Assembly: GCF_901538355.1 (NCBI RefSeq)
Contig: NZ_LR593887.1
Coordinates: forward strand, 2,456,920-2,520,919
From: Tuwongella immobilis
GTDB lineage: Bacteria > Planctomycetota > Planctomycetia > Gemmatales > Gemmataceae
DNA: 64,000 nucleotides
Direction: 5' to 3'
Shown here piece by piece: positions 1-8,886 of the stretch (within the stretch, counting starts at the first letter, position 1; each line of letters starts with the position of its first letter). The notes under the pieces are model-generated. The model worked only from the letters and a program-made list of their open reading frames with translations. It did no database searches and was not told the origin of the DNA. The position numbers and the translations under genes are program-made.

Positions 1-1
1 G

Positions 2-691
2 CAATGGGATAGTGTCTCCAAGATGGACGCCTTTCCGCAACGATTGGACAAACTCCCGGAATGGGCGATTTCCGATGAAAAGCCGTCGGCCACGACCTTG
101 ACTTATCGGAAAGCATTGGAACAATTCCGACAAATCCGCTTGGAGAAGGGAATTTCCGAAGCGGTGGATGCGTTCTATACCTCGGGCGATCCGATTCGGG
201 AACGGATTGCATTGGTGTCGATGGGCGCGATGGATGATTTGCCGCGAATTGGTGCCGCATTAAGCGAATCTCGATCGGCCGGCATCTGGGATTTCGGGGT
301 CGTGGTCGCGCGACACTGGATCGGTCGGGGGCCGGGTGCGGACCAGGAGTTGTACCAATTTTTGCTCAACAATCGCGGTTTCTCGGTCGCCCATGCCCGG
401 ACATTGATGGAATTGTTGCATGGATTTAGCGAAACCACGATTCATGAGCCGGGGTGTTATGAATTGTTGATTGAACTGTTGAAGCATGAACGCCCGGCAA
501 TCCGCAACCTGGCAGGGTGGCATTTGCACCGACTCGTGCCGGACTTGCGGGAGAAAATCCCCTTTAAACCGAATGCGTCGCCGGAGGAGTCCCGACGCAC
601 TTATGAGGCATGGAAAGCCGCGATTCCTGCGGGCAGCGTCCCGCCTAACGTGCAATCTCCGCGAGAACCCGCAAAAGGAGATCGTCCATGA
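2..691 (+). CDS. Helical-repeat-like protein, 5' end outside window
   Basis: The frame is open to the left edge: residues QWDSVSK precede the first ATG at 23, so the true start is probably upstream and this is a C-terminal fragment. The protein is rich in short amphipathic helices, with conserved-looking blocks around HWIGRGPG and HLHRLVPD, suggesting a HEAT-like helical repeat as seen in planctomycete FecR-like or regulatory proteins. There is no signal peptide or membrane segment in the visible part. The stop overlaps the start of the next gene (ATGA at 688-691), so the two are translationally coupled. I do not recognise a specific function. Confidence 0.7.
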   Translation, partial: QWDSVSKMDAFPQRLDKLPEWAISDEKPSATTLTYRKALEQFRQIRLEKGISEAVDAFYTSGDPIRERIALVSMGAMDDLPRIGAALSESRSAGIWDFGVVVARHWIGRGPGADQELYQFLLNNRGFSVAHARTLMELLHGFSETTIHEPGCYELLIELLKHERPAIRNLAGWHLHRLVPDLREKIPFKPNASPEESRRTYEAWKAAIPAGSVPPNVQSPREPAKGDRP

Positions 692-1806
692 CTCGCACGA
701 CCATGATTCGCCGATTGGCCACCGTATTGGGGCTGATCGTGTTTGCCTGCCCGACTTCCGCAACCTATGCCCAGTATTCGGGTTATGGCGGTAGCGGTGT
801 GTCGATTGGCATTGGAGCCGGGTTCAACCCGATCACCCGACGATTTCAGGTGATGCCGACTGTCAATTTCGGCGTCAATAATACGAACTTTTACGGCGCG
901 ACCAGTCCCGGCATCAACTCGACGATGCGTGGCAATGTCACCCCGTTTTACTCGTCGCGGCGTGGCAGCAGCGACCCGGCGAGCATTGCAGGGACATCCA
1001 ATCTGACGAGCGATCGTGCTCGTGGATCGCGTCGCGTGCTGGATGAGCGGCTGTACGAACTCGGCGGCACCAGCACCTCTCGGGCCGATACGCCGAATAC
1101 CACCTCGCTGATTGAACGCGCCTTGACGAATGCTCCGCTGACGGAAATTCGTTCGGGCATCACGCTCAATCAGTTGGTGGAATACATTCAATCCTCGGCA
1201 ATCGATGCGCCGCCGACTGTGAATCTGCCTGCTGGTCTTGTCACGCGATTGAATTACGCCACCAAGAATGTCGATGGCCAAGCGACCCAAGTGGGCTTGC
1301 TGCGGAACGGCGGTAAGTTCCCGTGGCCGAACGCCTTCCAAGAAATTCTGACCGCGGAGCAACGTCAGGAAATCGAACAGGCGATGCAGACGGCCTCCGC
1401 TCAGATGCAGGAAGGCAAGATCGATCCTGAAGTGAAAGCAACGCTGGAAAAAGCCAGCAAGCGGATGGACGGATTGCTGACCTTCCGGGTGCAAGATCTG
1501 GTGGCCACAGACTTTATGGACGCGAAGAAGTTCCTGCGGGAATTCGATGCGACTCTGAAGGGGCTCAGCAGCACCGACGTTGCCAAGCTGCTTCGCAATC
1601 CCAACGATTGGCGATCCATTACCACGGTGATGGGAATGGTGAAGTATCTGACCAGCAATCAGATTCGCTTCGCACCATGTTCGTTGGGCAATGAAGCGGC
1701 CTACGATCAGATGTACACGCTGTTGGTCAACTATGTGAACGATGCGGGGATTTCGCCGATTCCGAAAAATGCCATCGCCACGCCGACGATTCCAACACCG
1801 CGTTAA
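688..1806 (+). CDS. Secreted protein of unknown function
   Basis: 372 residues. The N-terminus is a clear Sec signal peptide: MTRTTMIRR, a hydrophobic core, then a likely cut after ATYA. A Gly/Ser/Asn-rich low-complexity stretch follows (about 25-90), then an alpha-helical C-terminal half. No catalytic motif or known domain was recognised. The ATG overlaps the stop of the preceding gene, and AAAAGGAG sits about ten bases upstream of it. A strong hairpin at 1844-1890 ends the unit. The protein is presumably periplasmic or envelope-located. Confidence 0.75.
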   Translation: MTRTTMIRRLATVLGLIVFACPTSATYAQYSGYGGSGVSIGIGAGFNPITRRFQVMPTVNFGVNNTNFYGATSPGINSTMRGNVTPFYSSRRGSSDPASIAGTSNLTSDRARGSRRVLDERLYELGGTSTSRADTPNTTSLIERALTNAPLTEIRSGITLNQLVEYIQSSAIDAPPTVNLPAGLVTRLNYATKNVDGQATQVGLLRNGGKFPWPNAFQEILTAEQRQEIEQAMQTASAQMQEGKIDPEVKATLEKASKRMDGLLTFRVQDLVATDFMDAKKFLREFDATLKGLSSTDVAKLLRNPNDWRSITTVMGMVKYLTSNQIRFAPCSLGNEAAYDQMYTLLVNYVNDAGISPIPKNAIATPTIPTPR

Positions 1807-1843
1807 TCGAAGATCGTGCCGATCGACTCGTTCGTTGTGCTAC

Positions 1844-1897
1844 CCCGGTTGACCCGCGAATCGTGATGGCTTACGATCGCGGAAACCGGGTTCTTTG
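1844..1897 (+). terminator. Intrinsic terminator after the secreted-protein gene
   Basis: CCCGGTT (1844-1850) pairs with AACCGGG (1884-1890). Inside it, CCGCG pairs with CGCGG and ATCGT with ACGAT, leaving a GATGGCTT loop. TTCTTTG follows. The T-rich tail covers the possible TTG start of the next gene at 1895, which argues for its ATG at 1919. Confidence 0.6.
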
Positions 1898-1918
1898 TTG
1901 CAGGATGCACCGTTCGCC

Positions 1919-4900
1919 ATGCCAGTCACCGTTCATCTTCGCGCACATTCGACGTGGGCCGACCTGAGCCACGAATTTCGGGAATCCACACCCGACGCCG
2001 CTCGTACCGGGGCGGTGTTCCTGGTTGCAAACCCCTTACAGGCCAACGATTTGCGACAGGCGTGGCTGGAACGCGCAGGCCCGTCCGCCTCGGCATGGTC
2101 ACCACGCATTGAGACTTGGGATTCCCTGCTGGCGGGGTTTCTGGAGCCGATTGGCGATCGCATTCCATCGGATTGGCGCATTCGTCTGAGTATCGAAGCC
2201 GTGGCACAAGTCATGGGCAGTCGGGCCGAGTTATCCCGATTCGATGTCACGCATGAGAGTCGTGGCTTGCTCGATGGTCTGATGTCGGTTTGGGAAGAAC
2301 TGCGACTGTCCGACACCTCCACCAGCACCTTTTTGGAATTGTGTCAAGGGTGGGACGATAGCGAAAACGTGCGGGAATTTGCACGCTTGTTGCAGCGAAC
2401 CTCCCAAATGCTCCAACAGCAGCAATGGTTGGAACCGATGTTGGTCAGCGGCGTGATTCGGCAACGGATCGCCCGCGGCGAATTGCACGGGCTGGGGCGG
2501 CTCTGGGTGGCTGGTTTCGCCGACTGGAATCCGGCACTTCGAGCAATCTGCGAAGCGGTGCTTGATCCCGCTGGCGAGTTGACAATCGCTCTGCCGTGGG
2601 ATCGTTTTGGGGCTGCGGATTGGTTGGCGACGACCTTCACCGCGAACGGGTGGATGGTCCGACGCCATGAACCGAAAAAATCGCCCATGCCTCGTAAGCC
2701 CTTGGCCATGCACTGGTTGCGCGAGCGGCTGTTTGTGCGCGGGGTTCCGCAACCCATCCCTGGAAGCGGACCGATTCCGGGAATTGAGGCGATCGAAGCG
2801 GCGGGAGATGAGGCCGAGGCGCGGCTGGTGGCGCGGCGGCTGGTGGAGATGCTCGGTTCGGGCGTACCCGCTGAGCGCATCGTCATCACCGGGCGGAATT
2901 TGGAACGGCACCGGGAAATGCTCCGTGCCGAGTTCGCGGAATACCCGTTGCCGATGGTCAATCCCGAGCCGGTTGAGCTGATCCGCAGTCCGGCGGTGCG
3001 GTTTCTGCTGCGGGCGATGCAAGCATCTGAGGAGCAGTTTCCGTTTGCCGAAATCACGGCGGTGCTGCGCAGTACCTACTTCCGCCCGAATTGGCCCAGT
3101 TGCGAGGGCGACCCGGAACGTCCGCTCCAGGCGGAATCGCTGCTACGGCGCTTGGGCGAGCCACGGGATCGGGCGGTCTACCTGCGTGGGGTGCGTCGTT
3201 GGATCGACGATCCGCCCCAGATGCTCGAAGATGAGCAAGCCGAACGCTATCACTGGCGCCGGATGCAGGAAATGGCCAAAGTCTGCGAACCATTCTTGAT
3301 TGAATTCTTTCAATTGTGGGACGGTTTGCCCGATCGTCCGGAGACGCTCACCAATCTGGTACGCTGGCTCGAGCGGTTGGTGCAGCGGATTGGCATGTTC
3401 GCCACCCTCGAACGGGGTGGATTCGACGACCGGGCCGTGCGCATCTGGCTGGCGCATCTGGCGGAATGGGCCGACGAAAATCCGCAGTTGGGACGCATCG
3501 ATCGCTTGCGATTCTTCCAGAAGGCACGCTCGATTGCCATGCACGCGACCCTGGAAGATCGCACCGGATTTCAAGGGCGAATTCGCCTGGTGCCGGTGGA
3601 GCAGGCCGTCGCTTGCGAATGCGATGTGCTGGTGCTGATGGGATTGGGGGAGGGGAGTTTCCCACGAATTGCCCCGCCGAATGTGCTGATCGACGATGCG
3701 TTTCGGACGCGGCTGGGGTTGCCCGACGCGGCCGGACGGCTGGAGCAGGAAACCACGCTGTTCTACCGGCTGGTCACCCGACCGATGCGCACGCTGGTGC
3801 TGAGTTATTCGGCGGTTGATCCGAAGGGGCAGGCGCTGTTGCCCAGTTCGTTTCTGCTGCAGGTGCATGATTGTTTGGGCAAAGATCGGATTCCCACGCA
3901 ATCGCAGCGAATTCGGATTGATGGATTTTTGAGCGATCGGCCACTTTGCGCCGCCGAATTTCGCACGCAGTGGGCGTTGGCCTATCGCCAGCATCAGCAG
4001 CGTGCCAAGCAGTCCGCCCATGCTCGGCGAGCGATCTCCACGGCGGGACTCTCCCCCCAGTTGGCGGCCCATTTGCAGGAAATCGAACGCATCGAAACCG
4101 CTCGATTCGATCCGCAAACCTATTCCCGGTACGATGGCCTGATGTCACCCGCCGTGATTGGCGATCTGTTGGAAGAACGATTCGGCCCGGAGAAGGTGCT
4201 TTCGCCCACCGCGCTCGAAACGTATATCCAATGCCCATTTCGCTTTGGGATGGGGAATGCCCTGTTTCTGAAGCCGTTGGAAGATCCCGGCGAACGGGTC
4301 GAGCAGACGCAACGTGGCTCGGCATTTCATCGCGCCTTGGCCCGATTCCATACCGAATTGCGCGACGAACAGGACCAGTGGTTCCATCTGTCGGAATTGC
4401 CGGAGATGCTGACCGAGCGACTGCAAGCCAAGTTGGATCAAGCGATTGCGGATTACACGCAGCGCATGGGGAACCCGGCCGCGCGGCGGTTGTGGGAACT
4501 CGAAGGCGAGCGATTGCGGCGAGCGGTGGCTCGGTATCGCGATCGCTGGCAGAAGTATCTGGCGAGCTGTCCGGCGACGGAGGCCAAGCCGCGCCCATGG
4601 GCATTTGAATTGGACTTTGGCCAACCGACGCCCGCTGGCCAGCCACCGGGCGCACCCGCACTCGAAATCGCCCGCGATGGCAATCGGGTTCGCCTGGGTG
4701 GTCGGATTGATCGCGTCGATGTCGCGGATTGGGACGATGCCCACGGATTCACCATCATCGATTACAAGACCGGCAGCCGGGCCTATTACGATGATGATGA
4801 TGTGCACGATTTTGTGAAGCTGCAAATGCCGGTCTATGCGATGGCGATGGAATCGATTCTGCTCACGGATCGGCCCGCGATTCCGATTGGCTTTCTGTAC

Positions 4901-5203
4901 TGGATGCTGACGGATGCGAAGGAACGCAACTTGGTGGTTCCGGGCAAACGGCAATCGGTCGATCGTGCCCAGATGCAGCAACATTGGCGAGATGTTCGCG
5001 GCCGGCTGGAACTCACCGTGTTGGATCTAGTGGGCCGAATACGGGACGGCGATTTCCGGCTGCAACCACGCTCGGAAGAGTGTGCGAGCCTGTGCGAATT
5101 CTCGCAGATTTGTCGCATTAATCAGGTGCGCATGCTTACCAAAGTCCGCGATGGACTGAATCGCAAGCCGTTGGAAGAGGCGTTGAGGATGCGGCAATCA
5201 TGA
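1919..5203 (+). CDS. addB: AddB-like PD-(D/E)XK nuclease subunit of a helicase-nuclease
   Basis: About 1094 residues, near the size of AddB (RexB). AddB works with AddA at double-strand breaks, unwinding and resecting DNA for RecA. The N-terminal helicase-like part shows no Walker A motif, as in a catalytically dead UvrD fold. The RecB-type nuclease is at the C-terminus: YIQCPFRF (about residue 765), FHRALARFH, GGRIDRVD and IIDYKTG (about 946) give the His, Asp and Asp-x-Lys of the active site. Four cysteines (one in YIQCPF, three in CASLCEFSQIC near 1055) would hold the AddB 4Fe-4S cluster, although the usual C-x2-C-x5-C is C-x3-C-x5-C here. Start: an ATG at 1919 is chosen over a TTG at 1895 that lies in a terminator tail. 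The stop overlaps addA by four bases. Confidence 0.88.
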   Translation: MPVTVHLRAHSTWADLSHEFRESTPDAARTGAVFLVANPLQANDLRQAWLERAGPSASAWSPRIETWDSLLAGFLEPIGDRIPSDWRIRLSIEAVAQVMGSRAELSRFDVTHESRGLLDGLMSVWEELRLSDTSTSTFLELCQGWDDSENVREFARLLQRTSQMLQQQQWLEPMLVSGVIRQRIARGELHGLGRLWVAGFADWNPALRAICEAVLDPAGELTIALPWDRFGAADWLATTFTANGWMVRRHEPKKSPMPRKPLAMHWLRERLFVRGVPQPIPGSGPIPGIEAIEAAGDEAEARLVARRLVEMLGSGVPAERIVITGRNLERHREMLRAEFAEYPLPMVNPEPVELIRSPAVRFLLRAMQASEEQFPFAEITAVLRSTYFRPNWPSCEGDPERPLQAESLLRRLGEPRDRAVYLRGVRRWIDDPPQMLEDEQAERYHWRRMQEMAKVCEPFLIEFFQLWDGLPDRPETLTNLVRWLERLVQRIGMFATLERGGFDDRAVRIWLAHLAEWADENPQLGRIDRLRFFQKARSIAMHATLEDRTGFQGRIRLVPVEQAVACECDVLVLMGLGEGSFPRIAPPNVLIDDAFRTRLGLPDAAGRLEQETTLFYRLVTRPMRTLVLSYSAVDPKGQALLPSSFLLQVHDCLGKDRIPTQSQRIRIDGFLSDRPLCAAEFRTQWALAYRQHQQRAKQSAHARRAISTAGLSPQLAAHLQEIERIETARFDPQTYSRYDGLMSPAVIGDLLEERFGPEKVLSPTALETYIQCPFRFGMGNALFLKPLEDPGERVEQTQRGSAFHRALARFHTELRDEQDQWFHLSELPEMLTERLQAKLDQAIADYTQRMGNPAARRLWELEGERLRRAVARYRDRWQKYLASCPATEAKPRPWAFELDFGQPTPAGQPPGAPALEIARDGNRVRLGGRIDRVDVADWDDAHGFTIIDYKTGSRAYYDDDDVHDFVKLQMPVYAMAMESILLTDRPAIPIGFLYWMLTDAKERNLVVPGKRQSVDRAQMQQHWRDVRGRLELTVLDLVGRIRDGDFRLQPRSEECASLCEFSQICRINQVRMLTKVRDGLNRKPLEEALRMRQS

Positions 5204-8200
5204 GCGGCGATGCGTTGATGCCTCGGAATGATCGGTTGACCATTGAACAACGCAATGCTGTCGATCGGCGTGGTAGTTCGGTGGTGCTCTCCTCAGGGGC
5301 GGGCTGCGGGAAAACGCACGTCCTCACCGCCCGATATTTGCGCCATTTGCGTGAAGATCAGGTGGCGATTGGTCAGCTGGTGGCGATCACCTTCACGGAT
5401 CGTGCTGCCCGGCAGATGCGGGAGCGAATCCGACAAGCGATCCGCAGCGAATTGGCCTTCGCGACCAGCCCCGAGACCCGCAATCGCTGGGAGCGGCATT
5501 TGCAGGATCTCGAGCAGGCGACGATTACCACGATTCACAGCTTTTGCGGGAATATCCTGCGGCAAAACGCCTTCGCGGCGGGACTTGATCCCAGCTTTGA
5601 AGTGCTGGACGATGTCTTGGCGGAGAATCTCCGCAACGAGTCATTGTGGCAGACGTTGCGGAAAATGGTGACTGCCGAGGGAGTGACCGGCGATGCGCTG
5701 CGTGATTTGATCGTTCGCTACGGTTGGCAAGACGTGTTTGAGATTGTGCGCGGGTTGCTCCGCGATTCCGAACCACTCGCATGGCGGGAGTGGATCGAGA
5801 AGGAAAATGAGCAGATTCTCGTGGAATGGAAGTACGAACGCGAGCGATTATGGCAGCAATGGGTGCCGTATGTGCTGGCGACGGTGCGAACGATGCGGGC
5901 CGCGCTGCGGACGATTGATGTGAATCATCCGACGACACCAGAATTCAGTCGCAAGCGAATGCAGTTGCTTCAGATCGTTACCCGCGAACTGCGGGATACC
6001 CCCCCGGAACGACTCGAAGGGGTGTTGTCCGAACTGCACGAATTGGCATTGTTGGGACGCGGTGCCGAAAAGCATTTCGATACCCTCCGCAGCAACCTCG
6101 ACGAGATTCGCAAAGCCTACGATGAATTCCGGAAACAGCTTCAGGAGCGATTTCGGGAGTTCTGCATCCAGATTCAGCCTGACATAGCCCTGGAAGAATC
6201 CGTCGAAGTCGGCAAAAAGTTCCTGGAAGTCGCGCTGGAAGTCGTCGATGACTATCAGCGACGCAAACGCCGGGCGAATGTCGTCGATTTCCATGATTTG
6301 ATTCAGAAGGCGCGCGATTTATTGCTGGGCGATCCCGCCGCGCGCGAGTCGCTCCGCCAGCGGTTCCAGTACATTCTGTTGGATGAACTGCAAGATACCG
6401 ACCGGGCGCAGATGGAACTCGTGAAAGCCCTGTGTGGCGGCGGCGTGGTGGGTGACAAACTGTTCGCGGTGGGCGATCACAAGCAGTCGATCTATCGATT
6501 TCGCGGGGCGGAAGTGCAGTTGTTCCTCGAACTTCGCCGCGATTTGGGCAGCAGTGGCCAACTGGGGCTGACGACCAATTTCCGCTCGCAACCGCAGATT
6601 CTCGAATTCGTCAATTGGCTGTTTTCTCGACGAATCGGGGATTACGAGCATTTGCAGCCCTCGTCCGAACGTCGCCACCACGGGCATTGCGTCGAATTTC
6701 TCTGGGCGACACCGGAACGCGGCAGCAAGTTCGACATGAAGACCGGGCGGCAACTCGAAGCGGACGCCATCGCCCGGCGGATTCTGGATCTGCTCGATGA
6801 TCCCACGCCGCGCATCTGGGACACGCAGCGGAACGAACTGCGGCGGATCGAACGCGGCGATATCGTCTTGCTGTTTCGCTCCATGACCGATGTCAGCAAA
6901 TACGAAACCGCCCTGCGTCGTCACGGCATCGATTACTACCTGATTGGCGGCAAGGCATTCTACGCGCAGCAGGAAATTTACGATGTGCTGAATCTGCTGC
7001 GGGCACTGGAAAATCCCTGGGATGATCTCAGTTTGGCAGGCGTGTTGCGCTCCCCGTTCGCGGGAATCGCCGACGAGACCCTGTTTCGACTCTGCCGATG
7101 TCGGGATGGGCTGTGGAAAGGACTTTCCGATGAATCGGTGCTGGGCCGCATCGATCCGCAGCAACGGCAAGTCGTCGAGCGTGCCCGCGATTGGCTGATC
7201 GAATGGCGATCCTGGAAAGATCGATTGTTGATCGCCGATCTGCTCCGCAAGGTCGTCGCCGATTCCGGATACGATGCCGCCTTGCAATTTGAGTATCTCG
7301 GCGAACGGAAATTGGCCAATTTGTGGAAGTTGATCGATCTCGCGCGAAATTTCGATCGCAGTGGCTTGTTCAGCACGGTGGATTTCATTGCCCGATTGCA
7401 GGAAATGGTCGATCGCATGCCGCCGGAAGAGGAAGCGGCGACGCTCCCAGAATCGGCGGATGTCGTGAAACTGATGACGATTCACCAATCGAAAGGGCTG
7501 GAATATCCGGTCGTGTTTGTGGTGCAGGTCGGTCGTGCGCTCAACGCCAGCCATCAACGGCTGTTCCGCTGGCACCCGGTGCTGGGGGCGATGGTGCAGC
7601 CCGCTTCGGATGATCCGGGCCGTTTCCCCGAGGTGGGGTGGAAGATCGCGGAACGGGTGGAGACGATTGCCGAGTGGGAAGAATCGTTGCGACTGATGTA
7701 TGTTGCCTGCACGCGCGCTCGGGATCTGCTGATTCTGAGTGCTCCAGTGCCACATGCCTTCGGGCAAAGCGAGCGGGATATGCCGCCGATTCCGGTCTAT
7801 CAAGCGGATGGACCGTGGATGATGGCGCTTGCCGAGCGGTTTCATCTGCGCACCGGGCATGCGTTCTCCACTGATCGCAATCCCGCGCCAGAGATTTCGG
7901 TGATTGTGAGCTTTGTTCCGCCGGAAGCCTCGCCCAAATCACGTCGGCGCGAAGCGGAGAAGGCCGCCGTCGAACTCCCCAGCGAACCGCCATTGCAGGA
8001 GTGGCCCGCGGTTCCGAAGTTCTTGTCACTCCAGGCGTTGGAGCATCTCACCGGCGATCGCACTGGTTCACGCGCCGAGCGATTTCGTCGATTGGAAGGC
8101 GGCGTGATCGCATGGGAATCGCCCGATGGCCGAGCGACGCCTTGGGAACGGCTGGCCGACTTCGCCGATCCCGAGTCCGCACGTCGCCACGCATTGCTGC

Positions 8201-8688
8201 GTCGCATGCTGCCACGATGGAATCCCGACGATTCGACGAGCGTAAGCATGACCCTGGCCCGATTCTCACGGTTGTTCGCCACCGGGGATGAGGCATGCCT
8301 GGTGGGGTGGTTCCAGCATCTGATGACGAGTGAGGCGATGACTGCCTGGCGAAATGCTCGCGACCGAGGCTGGTTGCGCGAAATCCAATTGCGACAAGTT
8401 ATTGCTGGCGAAACACTTACGATTGCTGGCATCGTCGATGGTTGGTGGCGTGATCCGTCCGGTGGGCTGCATCTGCTTTGGCTAGATGCGGAGCCTCGCC
8501 GCGAACGAATCGATTGGCCAGGCCGCGCCGCGATTCTCCGCTTCGCGTGTCAGCAGTTGGGCGAAACCGTCGTCGGGGTGCATCGATTGGATCTGCTGAC
8601 GGGTCGAGGCGAATCCCGCCCCGCCGACCAACTCGAACCCGGCGATTCCGCCCTCGCCCGCTGGCTGAAATCCGCTAAAAGCGTATGA
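5200..8688 (+). CDS. addA: AddA-like UvrD/RecB-family ATP-dependent DNA helicase
   Basis: 1162 residues, superfamily 1A helicase. Motifs in order: Walker A SGAGCGKT (32-39), TFTDRAARQMRERI (Ia), LLDELQDTD (about 393, Walker B), GDHKQSIYRFRG (about 425), TTNFRS, MTIHQSKGLEYPVVF (about 760) and YVACTRARDL (about 834). It should be the ATP-driven motor of an AddAB-type complex for break repair. The C-terminal region keeps an AddA-like layout but seems to have lost the nuclease site: after AGIVDGWW the expected DYKT stretch reads LLWLDAEP, with no Asp-x-Lys. The only active nuclease would then be in AddB. The ATG overlaps the addB stop (ATGA), so the two are coupled. It could also be annotated simply as a UvrD helicase. 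Confidence 0.9.
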   Translation: MSGDALMPRNDRLTIEQRNAVDRRGSSVVLSSGAGCGKTHVLTARYLRHLREDQVAIGQLVAITFTDRAARQMRERIRQAIRSELAFATSPETRNRWERHLQDLEQATITTIHSFCGNILRQNAFAAGLDPSFEVLDDVLAENLRNESLWQTLRKMVTAEGVTGDALRDLIVRYGWQDVFEIVRGLLRDSEPLAWREWIEKENEQILVEWKYERERLWQQWVPYVLATVRTMRAALRTIDVNHPTTPEFSRKRMQLLQIVTRELRDTPPERLEGVLSELHELALLGRGAEKHFDTLRSNLDEIRKAYDEFRKQLQERFREFCIQIQPDIALEESVEVGKKFLEVALEVVDDYQRRKRRANVVDFHDLIQKARDLLLGDPAARESLRQRFQYILLDELQDTDRAQMELVKALCGGGVVGDKLFAVGDHKQSIYRFRGAEVQLFLELRRDLGSSGQLGLTTNFRSQPQILEFVNWLFSRRIGDYEHLQPSSERRHHGHCVEFLWATPERGSKFDMKTGRQLEADAIARRILDLLDDPTPRIWDTQRNELRRIERGDIVLLFRSMTDVSKYETALRRHGIDYYLIGGKAFYAQQEIYDVLNLLRALENPWDDLSLAGVLRSPFAGIADETLFRLCRCRDGLWKGLSDESVLGRIDPQQRQVVERARDWLIEWRSWKDRLLIADLLRKVVADSGYDAALQFEYLGERKLANLWKLIDLARNFDRSGLFSTVDFIARLQEMVDRMPPEEEAATLPESADVVKLMTIHQSKGLEYPVVFVVQVGRALNASHQRLFRWHPVLGAMVQPASDDPGRFPEVGWKIAERVETIAEWEESLRLMYVACTRARDLLILSAPVPHAFGQSERDMPPIPVYQADGPWMMALAERFHLRTGHAFSTDRNPAPEISVIVSFVPPEASPKSRRREAEKAAVELPSEPPLQEWPAVPKFLSLQALEHLTGDRTGSRAERFRRLEGGVIAWESPDGRATPWERLADFADPESARRHALLRRMLPRWNPDDSTSVSMTLARFSRLFATGDEACLVGWFQHLMTSEAMTAWRNARDRGWLREIQLRQVIAGETLTIAGIVDGWWRDPSGGLHLLWLDAEPRRERIDWPGRAAILRFACQQLGETVVGVHRLDLLTGRGESRPADQLEPGDSALARWLKSAKSV

Positions 8689-8886
8689 CCCCAAGCGGCG
8701 AAGGATTGGGGATGGGCTGGATGGTGGGGGGAATCGGCAAAGTTGGCGGGATTTGGCGACAAACGAACGAATCTTGAGAAAATTCTCCGCGCACTTGCAT
8801 TCGATTGTTGACCGGCCTAGTCGGCTGGGGTACGCTCCAAATCATACCTTCCCACTTCGGTTCACATTTTGCGGGGGAAACCAATC

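Noticed and set aside
1895-1918. TTG start of addB at 1895
   Set aside because: It lies in the T-rich tail of a strong terminator; the ATG at 1919 fits better.
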